This document shows positions 23,342-43,544 of a stretch of 64,000 nucleotides of DNA, in pieces. The position numbers were made by a program, and so were the translations under genes. This stretch comes from Chrysoperla carnea (taxonomy: Eukaryota; Arthropoda; Insecta; Neuroptera; Chrysopidae). The notes beneath the pieces were generated by a model. The model was not told where the DNA came from, did no database searches, and saw only the letters and a program-made list of their open reading frames with translations. The stretch's first letter is position 1; every line of letters starts with the position of its first letter. Where the stretch lies: positions 97,210,368 through 97,274,367 of the forward strand of contig NC_058337.1 in the NCBI RefSeq assembly GCF_905475395.1, given 5' to 3'.

Positions 23342-23376
23342 AAAAAAAAGATGGAGACAGCATCCATCTTTTTTTT
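23342..23376. repeat. Perfect 14-bp hairpin followed by T run
   Basis: AAAAAAAAGATGGA (23342-23355) and TCCATCTTTTTTTT (23363-23376) are perfect complements with a 7-base loop. It lies about 110 bp past the PSMA7 polyadenylation signal. It looks like a bacterial terminator but this is a eukaryotic genome, so no such function is claimed. Confidence 0.5.
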
Positions 23377-23653
23377 TTTGTTATAAAATAAAGTCTCGAA
23401 GTTTTTAAGGCGTCTTGCCGAACTTTTGACTTATCTTCGGAATATTAACAGTAAACAATATGTATCTACATAAAAAAAAATTCACTTAAAAATAGTATAT
23501 TTAAATGTTTTTGTAGGGAAATCCAATTCATACATTTTAACTTTTATTGACCGGTAATAAATCCAGACGAAACAAATTCCATTTATATAAATTCCTTCAG
23601 AAAATAAATCTAGCCTACTCTGACGATTTTCATTATGGTTTAATTATAAAATA

Positions 23654-24180
23654 GATGAAAAGAAACTATTGACTGAGTTCATCTTGAAATGCCCTGTATA
23701 ATAAGTTGAATGTCAGTGCTTGCATTATTTTTAATACATTAGAAAAGTTTAAAAACCAACAAATAGCATCCGAAAGACCGCCTTGAAAAATATTTTCTAT
23801 AATTTTTTGTTTTTCGAGAATCTTTCACAAGATCACTAGTAGTTGAAGCTATCTGCAAATTGCAACTTCCTATCTTTTATAGTTTTGCAGAATTATGTTT
23901 ACAAAAAAATGTTTCAAACAAAAGTCGTTAATTTTTGTATAAGGAACATTTTGACATTTAAAATTGCTTTCTATTTCTAACTGTTTACAAGAGCCAAGAC
24001 CCAATTGATCTATGTTGCTTATTTACGAACTCAATTTCACATTTTACGTCTTAAGTATGCTATAAAAATTTCAGCTTGATATCTTTTCGTTTTTTGAGTT
24101 GTCTTGTTCACAGGCAAACGGAAATGGACTACTTAGGTGATTAAGGTTAGTATACTTAATATATATTTCATATATACAGT
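23654..24180 (+). repeat. Interspersed repeat family A, copy 3
   Basis: The 5' block CTATTGACTGAGTT, the middle AAAAATGTTTCAAACAAAAG, AATTGATCTATGTTGC, TTCAGCTTGATATCTTTTCG and GGAAATGGACTACTTAGGTG are all in family order. The 3' end fades at about 24180 before the usual CATGGTATAAAAA. It is more diverged than copies 4 and 6. Confidence 0.8.
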
Positions 24181-24846
24181 AGGCCAATAACCGGGTTTTT
24201 TTTTCTGCAATTTATTGCAGAAATTTTTTTCGTGTTGGAATATGTCTAGGAGTATCTTCCGAGTATAAATTCAAATTGGCGGGACGAAGGGGCGTGAGCT
24301 TCAGCCACCATCTTGGAAAACACGTAGGTATATCTAAGTAGATCACTTACACAAATTATAAAAAATGTACAATCGGGCGTCTATCCAGAGCGAATAAATA
24401 AGTCAGAAAAACTCTTAAATGATTCTTTGTTTAGCGGGCGGGCTAAGCAGGGAGGGCGAGATGCGGGTGGGCTTAACGGACTTAGCGGGCGGGCTCAGCA
24501 GAGTATAGCTATTAATGATTTGGAGCTGCAGGTTAGTTAAGATTAATAATCGCTGATTAATAGTTACAATTAAATAAATTAAGGTGAAACGAAGTCTTTT
24601 AGTTTATATATTTAAAAATCGGGTCTTCTAGTTTATATTTAAAAAATATGTGATGCGCGCGCATGTAATTTGTAGTTTCGCTAGGACTAGACTGTGGTTT
24701 TTTGACTCGCAGCTGCTTATTCCTTTATGAGACCTGTAATTAAAGAATATTCCAAGACGACACTTGTTTCTTAATTTAAAAATAATAATTTTATGTTCAT
24801 GATCGTTGAATCCGTTTTTATGAGTAAAAATTCGATCGCAGTCTTG
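24181..24846. other. Intergenic DNA
   Basis: No gene recognised. A GC-richer patch near 24434-24500 repeats GCGGGCGGGCTAAGCAG / GCGGGCGGGCTCAGCAG. A short direct repeat around TTTTAGTTTATAT and TCTAGTTTATAT lies near 24597-24645. Confidence 0.4.
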
Positions 24847-25420
24847 TCATGCGTATGGAGATTCTATATGAATTTGTATATGTTTGATTAAATTTGTTTG
24901 GTTGTTTAATATTTTTACGCAAATATCACATTTGAATGATTTTCCCCTTGAATGAGCTCTTTCGTGGCCAACCAATGAGTTTCGGTGCCTAAATTTCTTA
25001 TCACAAACTCCACATAAGTAAGGTCTTTTACCAGTATGAATTCGAATATTTGTCTAAAATGTGCTAGAGGGTTTTTTATCACACACATTACACGAAAAAC
25101 GTCTTTCCCCGGTATGAATTCGTTGATGTTGAAATAATGCAGACAAATATTTTTTCACAAACACGCAACAATAGTCTTCTTTTTTACCACGATTAGATTA
25201 GTTACATTCAACACTTCATTGTAATCTTCAAATTTTATTATTAGCTCAGAATGAATAATTCGTTCCTTTTCTATGATTTGCGTTTTATAATCAAAATCGC
25301 CTCGCCATACATGTTATGACTGAATAGACAAACATTTCATCATTATCTTCATGCTTAATTATCAGCTCGGAACTTAATTTTTCTGTCTTTATATTTTCAC
25401 CTGTATTTTTTACATAATTT
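24847..25420 (-). pseudogene. C2H2 zinc-finger gene remnant
   Basis: On the minus strand, four tandem C2H2 fingers are readable upstream of a TGA at 24847-24849. Linkers HTGERRF and HTGKRPY and fingers such as CGVCDKKFRHRNSLVGHERA and CDICVKILNNQTNLIKHIQI are clear. The most upstream finger has lost its second Cys, the next carries an in-frame TAG (after SSTF), and the acidic N-terminal part (TEKLSSELIIKHEDNDEMFV and a second similar unit) is only readable in other frames. I therefore call a decayed copy of a KRAB-less insect ZNF gene rather than an active gene. A parent copy elsewhere in the genome is likely. Confidence 0.8.
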
Positions 25421-25570
25421 TAAAGGAATAATATTTTAACTAAGTATTAAAAAAATTCTTATCATTCATTTTTGAAAATATAAAAATGGATTCGAGTAGT
25501 ATTTAAAATTAAAAACCGAAAATTTAGACGTAAACGATTCAGCGATTCATTATCTTTAACCATATTAACT

Positions 25571-25893
25571 ACAGCCACCATGAAGCATATAGGCAGGAGA
25601 ACGATCGCTATAGAAAATATTGTCCCCGAAATATGGATAAAATAAGTGAGGCGCTGCGATCAATACGTAGTATCAATAAAAGCGGGCTGTTGTGCGCTAA
25701 TTTCAAATGATATATCAATTTGTACATTATGCTAACAACAACAGCTAACTTCACAGATACTACTTCTTGATGACAGCGCGGCTGGTGGCTTAAAAATGAA
25801 CTATAAATTCTACAAATTTTTAGGGACAGGTACGCTAATGCTTTAGTACATAGCGATCTTTCTCCTGTTCTATAACCTTCATGACAGCCACAG
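25571..25893. mobile_element. Inverted-repeat element, about 320 bp
   Basis: The left arm (25571-25613) contains CAGCCACCATGAAG and CAGGAGAACGATCGCTAT. The right arm (25849-25893) is its complement with small changes (ATAGCGATCTTTCTCCTG, CTTCATGACAGCC). There is no coding capacity and no target duplication could be resolved. Likely a diverged MITE. Confidence 0.5.
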
Positions 25894-26000
25894 TCGTGTA
25901 TTAGGCTAAGAGTTTATTTGTGTTTTCATGCTGACACTTGTCGTTAAGTCGTTAAGTGTCAAATTAGGCCACGTGGTCAGACTTACTGCTAATCCTAACC

Positions 26001-26536
26001 ATGGAGTGTAGAAGTAAAGGAGCACAATCTATTATCACTGATTCAAAAGGGTCCACAAAATAGCAATAAATAAAGGGGCTATAATAGAGTACGATAACTG
26101 TGGCGCCACGATTTGACTACAGAATATGATCAAACACATTTATATAAAGCGAAAATGAAGAATACCCATTTTCGAATTTTGGCTTGGTTTTCGAGATAAA
26201 GAAGTCTAAAAAGTGAAATTTTTATGTTAATTAATTCGCCTTTTTTGTAATTTAATTCATCATCATTCTAGCTTGTTGTCTTGGAGACAAACAAATTTTA
26301 CTGTATCAATATACAAAGAAGGGTATGTCGTATATTTATCCCAAAAAATTGAAGTACGGAGGGAATCCCCTTGCGACCATTTTTTTGGTAACATTAAAAT
26401 TTATCGAATGCTGTGACTCACGATTTGATGATGGAATATGGTTAAACATAGTAAAACAAATCGAAAAATGAAGAGTAACAATTTTAGGGTCACTTTTTTA
26501 ACACAGAGATTGTGCTCCTCTACTTCTACTCTCCAT
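26001..26536. mobile_element. Inverted-repeat element (MITE-like), about 536 bp
   Basis: The 30-bp ends match at 28 positions: ATGGAGTGTAGAAGTAAAGG at the left and the complement of ATGGAGAGTAGAAGTAGAGG at the right, each continuing AGCACAATCT. Inside, two roughly 75-bp stretches beginning CACGATTTGA (near 26106 and 26419) are direct repeats of each other. No coding frame and no certain target duplication. It lies about 350 bp upstream of NSMAF. Confidence 0.7.
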
Positions 26537-26888
26537 AGACTAGAAGTAAATGTAACCAAACAAATTAATTTGCGAAAGTAGTTATTTGAAAATAAAAACT
26601 AATTTTACAAACAAAATATGACAATATGAAATTATTTTTGATAATAAATTAAAATTTTATTCTTAGTATGATACTGGAAACTCATTCAAGATTAGTTTTA
26701 TTTGAAAATTAAAATATCCCACTCTTTTATATTAAAAATTAAATAGGTAGGTATTGAACATAGACATGGTCAAATGTCTTGATTGATGACAGATACGATA
26801 ACGTGGATTAATAACCCGATGTTTATATTTATGTACGGAAAAAAAAATCATTTTGAAATACAATAGTGAATAGTAATTTCGGTATAAA

Positions 26889-36145
<9,257 letters not shown>

Positions 36146-36306
36146 ACAATAATCGAATAATGGTACAATTTTAACGAATTTAATAAACATATCATTGGAT
36201 ACGCTTCAAATGAATTTTGTCATATTTCACGACGCAAAGAATTCATAGGTGGGTGGCACTGGGTTGGCGGTTGAAAAGCGTATAAAAATCTATATCTATG
36301 GTATCA

Positions 36307-36526
36307 ACCATAGACATAGAGAATGGACTAAGCATTAAGCAATATCCACATGAAATTAACCAAACGATCGTGCGACCAATACTTGTCTGTCTTTTTTTGT
36401 AGGCTTGTAGCATATAGATAATTAAAGATCAACTGACCGCAGAATCACTTTGTCTCTCTCACTTTCTGCCCGTATTTACTTTAAATTTGGATAGGAAATA
36501 CTTTTTTCATTTTCTATGTCTATGGT
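36307..36526. mobile_element. Short inverted-repeat element downstream of NSMAF
   Basis: ACCATAGACATAGAGAATG at the left is matched by the complement of ACCATAGACATAGAAAATG at the right (18 of 19). The interior is non-coding and about 220 bp in all. No clean target duplication is visible. Likely a MITE. Confidence 0.6.
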
Positions 36527-37125
36527 ATAGACCAACAAAAAAAAAAAAGAACATAAGTTATTTTATCGAGGACATTTAAAAAAACAAAGTACATTTTCAA
36601 AGCACACAGTTTAATTTAAGTAGTTCGATCTTTTAATTCTGATTTAAAATAACTTAATATTTCCTTCTACTGAAGATTGAAATTCCTGTAGTAGATTATT
36701 GTTTACAAAAAAAAAAAAAATCTTGGCTCGAGAAGTAATTTTCGGGAGCCACAGATTACCAAGGAGGGGGCAAGTCATTGTAGTTTTCCCTCCCTTAAAT
36801 ATGCCTGTTTTGACTCTTGGGCAATGGAAGATATTGTTTTTTTAATTTGAATAATATTTAAATATTTTTTTGCGTATATGGGGAACCTGTGCCCCTAATA
36901 ATTTTTTATCAGCATTAATAAATTTCATTGCAACCAACATTCATTAAGTCCATTCATTACAAAATTCATTTTGAAACACGACCAATTTTTATTGTATTTT
37001 CATTAAAAATTGAGTGATATAAAAAAATTTTTTTAGATAATACAAATAATTTATAAGCAATATTTTACAATTGTTATTATATAAAGTATTTTAATAAAAT
37101 ATTTTTATTCAGCTGTGTTTTATTC

Positions 37126-38984
37126 TTAAAGGTCTGCTAATTCAGTGAGTCCTGCTTGTAAATCAGTTAATAATTCTTTTTTCACTGCAATCGGTACTAA
37201 TTCTCTGGCTTTTGGTGTTACATGTTGTACTAATTCATCAAATGTGTGTTTAGTGTTAGGATCATTCAAATAATTACGGCATGCCATTTTTACTTGATCT
37301 CTCCATCCGCATTCTATCAGGCGTAATTTTACTCGTTCTCGACAACTGTAAAATCAATAACAACATAACACTTAAATTTGATTAACATTCTTATCAATTC
37401 GCGATTAAAGTCTTCCATGGCGGTGTCGATGAAACTGCTCCAAGAGAGATAGATTGGAATAGAGGTATTCAATCAGGCTGTTGTATTTGGCCGAATCAAA
37501 AATAGAATTATATTGGCTTAACTCTCCCTTGAGTAATTCTAAATTGGGATAGGGAGCAGAATTTTTTATAGCGAACTTTAATCGCGAATATGTAGTCTGT
37601 AAGCAGAATGTTGTATCTTCTTCTGAACTATCGACTTCGGCCGATTCACGGTTGTGACGGGGTAAATAGCTCTTAATTTTTCATTGATAATAAAAGAGTA
37701 TAATATCTGTGCTTGAATTTTTATAATGTTTTTAACGCAATGATGGAAGCGACGCGAAGCTATAAACCAATAATACTCTACAGGATAGATTCAAAAATTG
37801 AGTGTCCATTATTTTTTTAGTCCATAATTATGTTAAGAATTCTCGAACAAGAACATATATTGGATTTCTTACAAAGTAATTATTGCGCCCCATGTACGCT
37901 TTTAAAGTTCTTAACAAATTATAATATTGCTTTTATTATCTTCCCAATCACGCAACAAAGCGAAAAGTGTGATGCAAAATTTTCAGCTTCGCATTCAAAA
38001 ACTAAAAATTATAAGCTTCGAATGGGCTGTAGATAATTCTAATTAGACCCTTTTACTCGGAGATGCAGCTGTTTGAAATTAGAAAATATTTAAACATTTT
38101 TTAAAGGGATGACTTTTTATGGCAAATGTATATATTTAAAAAAATATGCTATCAGTAAAGAAAAATACTAATTGTTGAAATAAATACCACGATACTCGAC
38201 ATAAAACACATATTAACACTTGAAAATGATTCAAAAAATTACTTGTTTGATTTCAAAAAATCGTACAAACGCCATTCAGTTTGAGAAAGTTTATTGAAAA
38301 CTATGTCACTCGATCAAAATGTAAACAGACTTTGGAAAATTTCTAAATCACATTTTTAAAAAAAATTTATTCTTGGTCACTTGTACTCCAATATTAGCGT
38401 AAGGCACAAAGATTGTCATGTATTTAGATTTCCGGGTATTTGCATGGTCGGCAAGACAAGTGCTGATTAGTGGAAAAGTGCTGGCACTTTGCTTGTCTGT
38501 ACACACACACAGGGGCCTTGCAGTTCTATACCCGTATTCTGTGACTATCCGTTTGACAAATTTCCGTTTTTTTTTACTTAGAGATACCTATCAAAAGTTA
38601 TAAGGTAAATCCCAACCTAGCGATGGCGTACGATCCCAGTTCAAAACTCTCAAGATCGTAAAGGTAAACAAGAGAAATTTTACTGTCAAATCGTGGGGAC
38701 AGAAAAAATCGAATTGTTGATATCTGTTTTTTTTTACTGTTTTTTTCTAGGCATTTGCCTAAATAGTTTTAAGACCTTTTTTCATTAGAGACTATAGTTT
38801 TTAGTTATAATCGTAGCGTAAAAGTGTATCACTTTGTAGGCACATAGTTCTGTCAAAATGTCATTTAACAACAAGATTAAATTATCAATGAGTTATTAAG
38901 AAACGGATCTTACCTATCCCGTAAATTAGCTCGACGTAAAACCATGTTTGTACTTTTCGAACAATCATATTTTTTATTTGTCAT
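37126..38984 (-). CDS. ENY2: Transcription and mRNA export factor ENY2 (SAGA/TREX-2)
   Basis: Exon 1 (38984-38914) and exon 2 (37345-37126) join in frame across a 1568-bp intron to give 96 aa; family members are about 95-105 aa. The conserved core is RLIECGWRDQVKMACRNYL, then TFDELVQHVTPKARELVP and VKKELL, which align without gaps to the human and fly proteins. ENY2 is a small helical protein that wraps a helix of Sgf11 in the SAGA histone H2B deubiquitinase module and also joins the TREX-2 mRNA export complex at the nuclear pore. The N-terminal 14 residues are lineage-specific. Two minus-strand AATAAA signals lie at 37118-37123 and 37104-37109. The gene starts 289 bp from SS18, head to head. 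Confidence 0.95.
37830..38625. other. ENY2 intron interior
   Basis: Part of the 1568-bp ENY2 intron. Small open frames at 37830-38036 and 38418-38603 carry no recognisable domain and no splice or start context. Nothing else is seen. Confidence 0.4.
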
Positions 38985-39273
38985 TTGAATATTATTTATT
39001 TTTTATTATTCGTATTCGCTTATGTACAAAACAAGTGTACAAACATTAAAAACAAAAACAAAAAATAATTTGGTAGTTGTAGTTCTTTCTTTGGTAGCAA
39101 AGTGAAAGAAACTAGAATGGCTGCGTTCATGTAACAACAGTACAAAGAATTGAGTTTTTGAAAACTACCTGATAAATTGAGGTTGAATTGTATATTTTTT
39201 ATTTAATATAAGTGTTTAATATTAATATTAAAAAAACTGTGTATAAATTAGTATTCGTATTTTAATTAAAAAA
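38985..39273. promoter_or_regulatory. Shared upstream region of ENY2 and SS18
   Basis: Only 289 bp separate the two start codons, so both 5' untranslated regions and the promoter(s) must fit here. The region is AT-rich with no clear TATA box. The central part contains AAGTGAAAGAAACTAGAATGG. A bidirectional promoter is the simplest reading but is inferred from spacing alone. Confidence 0.6.
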
Positions 39274-42200
39274 ATGTCTTTAACATTTGCACAACGAGGA
39301 GGACGACCTCCACCAAATCCTGCACAAATTCAAAAGATGCTTGACGAAAATGGGCATCTGATACAGACTATACAGGAGTATCAAAATAAAGGAAAAGCTC
39401 AAGAATGTTTACAATACCAACAAATTTTACATAGAAATTTAGTATATTTAGCAAGTATAGCTGATGCAAATCAAAACATACAAGTTTTGTTACCTGTAAG
39501 TTTTTTTTTATTCACATTTAAATTTTGATAAGTAGTTTACATATGAATAAGATTTAGATATCTGTGACGCTGTGAAAATTGAGAATAAATATGAGATTAA
39601 ATAATCATCGTATTAGTTCGTATTTTGAATAAATTATGCTTAGTAATATATATTATTTTCAGTTTAAATTCAGATAGGTTTTTGTTAAAAGTCATAAAAC
39701 AAGTGAAAATATGGACTAATGAAAGTTATGTGTTAAAATACATCTCTATTCGTTTTTTATTGATAGTGTTCACGAACAGACAGTGTTCCATAATACAAAC
39801 TGTGATGGACAGCTAGCTAAACTTGTATTGCGGCTTGTATTTAGGAGCAGACCTAGAATAATCAGAGGATTTTATGAATATCTGCACTAAAATTTTATTT
39901 CTACTATAAATATTGCTTAGCAATACAAGCCTTGAAATAATTTAACATACTCACCCTCTTAAACAGAACAGTTTCGAAGATACAAAGCAACAAAATTTGT
40001 TTGACAGAAAAGTTTGATCGTTTTCGACGCCAATTTTCACTGAATGTTTGTACTGGCATTGTGGGCGATTGGGCTAGTTGAACCGGTATTTCTATCAGAA
40101 AGATTTACTGATTATAAATTTCGAAGTTTTTAGATAACATTGTTGTATAGTAGAATAATTTTTTTCTGAATAATATTTAAGTACCCTTCTAGAAAGAAAC
40201 GCCTACCGTTGTTTATGGCATTATTAAATGTGGTTTATACACGACGGTTCACTAGTGCAGTTTTAGTTTGATTATTCCTGAGCTTTTGGAAATTAAAATC
40301 ATCTGTACTTAAATATTGTGAATTGTTCATTTGGTCACTTCATACCATTAGTTTATTCTAATTCAGTGGAAAATTGTCAAACTCTAACGAGAAGATTGAT
40401 ATCATGTATCCAGCCATAAAGTTAACAGTTTTAACGAAGAAAAACGCTTTTAAAAAAATCATTGAAGGATCAAATATTTATTAGAAGAATCATAACTTAA
40501 ATTTTGGCCGTATGTTTAGTAAAGTTCATGTACACTATCGTTCAAAAAAAAGCGACAATCTAAAAAAATTCATTATTAAAAACACGTTTTCGATAGTAAA
40601 AATTAGATATACGAACGAATTTGGGAAAAGTTAGCTATTAATCATTTTAATATAAATAATTTTGGTTAATTGTAACAACAAGCTATAGTAAAATTAACCC
40701 ACAAACTAACGAAATCGACTTTTTTATCTCAACTTTCAGGATCTTTAAAAATTAAACCTACGTTCGTTAATGATAGTGCTCAACAGTTAAACCTAATAAA
40801 TTCGACAGAAATAAAATGCCAGAATAATAAAAATTAAGACAAATAAATAAAAACTGTAAATAAATTAAAAGATAAATTTTAATTTCTAAAGTTTGTCCAT
40901 ATAAAAAAGCTTTCTTTCTATATTCGATATCTATCGAATCGATATGTCTATCGAGATTTCTACATTCGATATTTCTATCTTTTATTAGATTAACAAAAAG
41001 TTTCCAAAAAAAGTTCTTTATTATTTTAGAAAGAATAACTTTCTAATTTCAACATTTCAAAAAGAGGTAAAAGCTCTTATAATTTACGAACATGAATTTT
41101 TAATGATTCTGGAAGTATAGTACATTTCGAGATCTTCGTAAGATATTCTCCCTCCTAGTAGAATAAATTTTACTCGGGTTATTTTCTCCTGGAAAATTTT
41201 TTTGACGAAAAATGTAGCTGTGGAATTTAAAAATAGGGCGCCCTACATACGTAAAGAATAATAAATAAAAAATATATATATTCCTCAGCTTTATTGTACT
41301 GGCGCAAGTAGCTTCCCAATGGCCAGCATTATTTTTATAGTGACATCTTTTAACACCTTGGACATGGTTTTACCAAATTTCTTCCTAGGGAAATTAAGTT
41401 ATTGTTTTTGTATCGATAATGCAATTTTGCAAAAATTCTTCAAACGTCCATTGATGCTACCAACTAGATGTTAAGAGATCATCCTTAAAATTTATATATA
41501 TCTATGTATTATACATATGTATCCAATTATACGATTACTAGCATGATATCCGCCTGTTTCGCTGGACAATTTTTATTTTAAAAGTAAAAATAGGAAGCGG
41601 TCAGGTAACTGACAGTCTCTTTATAAATTATAGCCTATGTTCTATGCTGATGTTTGACTTATATTATTGTAAAGTTTCATTAAAATCCATTCAGTAGTTT
41701 TCGAAATCTTCCAGCGAAGCAGGTAGGTTACTACTAACTTTGTAAATTATAGGTTATGTGTTGTTCTGATCTATGAGCTATATTATTTTACAGTTTCATT
41801 CAAATGCATTCAGTACTTTTTGCGTGATAACATAATTAACAAACTCATTTTCGCTTTTATAATATGTAAGGATGTGTCTGTGTGAGTTTTAGCGGCCACA
41901 ATTTGAATTTGATTTGACCGAAATTTGGTATGTAATATGCTTTTAGATTTCGAAAAGCCAAGTTCATAAATTAGTAAAATCGGTTAATAAATAAGGGATG
42001 GAGATTAAGACAAAAGATAAAATTTTGCATTTTTAACAAATTTGTGTTCAAGAGGGTAAAATACATAAAATATTTGGTTGAATCCATACAAATAATGCTG
42101 GTGAATCGGAAGCTATTTACCCCAATACCTACTATTATTGCTGCCCGGCGAAAGAGAACCTCAACGACATTGTGCACTCGTTTATAAAATATGGTTTTAT

Positions 42201-43544
42201 CGCTTTAAATTTTTAACAAAAATGAAATGATTTCAGCCACCACAACCTATGCATGGTGCTCCAGGAACAAATCCTGGTGGTCCAGGTGATATGCCACCAA
42301 GTACTCAAGGACCAATGGGGAATTTTAGTCATCAACAACCCGTTGGTTATCGAGGTCCAGGTGTCCCACCACAAGGTCCAGTAATGCCACAACGTCCAGG
42401 ATCTGCTGGTGGTGTACAACCATACGGTCAACGAGGTTATCCGCAAGGACAATATCCATCTCAATATCCAGGGCCAAATCAACAAGGACCTTACCCACCA
42501 CAAGGGCAAGGTAACTATCAGCAACCTTATCCAAATGGACCACCAGGGTCTCAGCCACAAGGTTATCCTCCGCCAAATACACAAAATACTTATGGTCAAC
42601 CACCAACTACTACAGCTACTCACAACAATTACGGTGGTCCTCCACAACCTAATCAAATGTATCCATCCGGTCCTGGACAACCTACGCCGTATGGCCCTCC
42701 TCCCACTAATGGTCCTCCAAACCAAAATTCTACTTATCCTCCAAATGGTCCAGGACCTCAACAAGGAACTTACCCTGGCCCAAATCCACCAACTAATTAT
42801 GGACCTAATCCAAATCCGCCAACGCCAAGCTACGGACCACCTCCAAATACAGGTCCTCCACCCCAAAACGCTTATCCTAATTCAAATGCTCCATATCCTC
42901 CACAAGGTTATCCTCCTGCTCAACAACCGTATTCTCCTCCAGCTTCAACTCCACAACAAAATCCACCAACGTCCGTTTATTCCGGTCCTCCAAGCTCTGG
43001 TCCTGGGCCAGTTGGTTATGGACCACCGTCTACTGCACAATCACCGCCATTTTCTCAACCGTCATCAACGACATACTCTCAAAGTTCAACAACAAATGCT
43101 GCACCAACAACCACCAGTCAAAGCTATACATCGTCTGGCCCAGTCCCGCAACCATCAACACAACCCAGCTACCCGCCACCACCAAATCAACCTGGATATC
43201 CTCCACCACCTCCTGTACCAGTTACGTCTCAACCATCAAGTCCAGCTCCTCAAAATTTCCAACCACCACCAAGTCAACCTCCTTCAACGTCTGGGGCTCC
43301 ACCGCCACCACAATCAGTTCAATATAATCCTCCACCTGGCCAAGGCTACGGACCTGCACCCAACACACCTAATTATGGTCACCCATATCCTCATCCACAA
43401 CAAGGATATCCTCCTCAAGGACAATACCCTGGCCAAGGATACAATTATCCTCGACCATCTCCAGGACAGATGCCACCGCCACCTCAAGGTGGACCACCTC
43501 AAGGCCAATATCAATATGGGAGCTACCAACCACCACCTCAATAA
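39274..43544 (+). CDS. SS18: SS18 / synovial sarcoma translocation homolog (BAF complex subunit)
   Basis: Exon 1 (39274-39495) encodes the N-terminal SNH domain: IQKMLDENGHLIQTIQEYQN, QYQQILHRNLVYLASIADAN. Exon 2 (42237-43544) joins in phase 0 after a 2741-bp intron and encodes 435 residues rich in Gln, Pro, Gly and Tyr (QPGY domain), giving 509 aa. SS18 is a stable subunit of the BAF/BAP SWI/SNF remodeller: the SNH domain binds the ATPase subunit, and the QPGY region is a disordered, condensate-prone activation domain. The exon 2 tail is longer than in the 418-aa human protein. Long open frames in the other frames of exon 2 arise from the CCA/CAA-type repeats and are not genes. Confidence 0.95.
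39690..39960 (+). repeat. Old, diverged relative of repeat family A (SS18 intron)
   Basis: In order, TTATTGATAGTGTTCACGAA, AGAGGATTTTATGAATATCT, GCACTAAAATTTTATTTCTA and CAAGCCTTGAAATAATTTAA match the 3' half of family A with many changes. Boundaries are approximate. Confidence 0.45.
41545..41872 (+). mobile_element. Probable RTE-type LINE/SINE 3' tail remnant (SS18 intron)
   Basis: The segment starts near CGCCTGTTTCGCTGGACAAT and has two diverged internal copies around TTTCATTAAAATCCATTCAG and TTTCATTCAAATGCATTCAG. It ends CGCTTTTATAATATGTAAGG. This combination is familiar as the 3' region of RTE-like LINEs and their SINEs in insects. No reverse transcriptase coding is present. Family assignment is from memory of the motif, not a search. 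Confidence 0.45.

Noticed and set aside
26866-26888. Upstream start for NSMAF
   Set aside because: The longer frame starts at GTG and includes the 61-nt intron. ATG 26889 plus splicing gives the conserved N-terminus.
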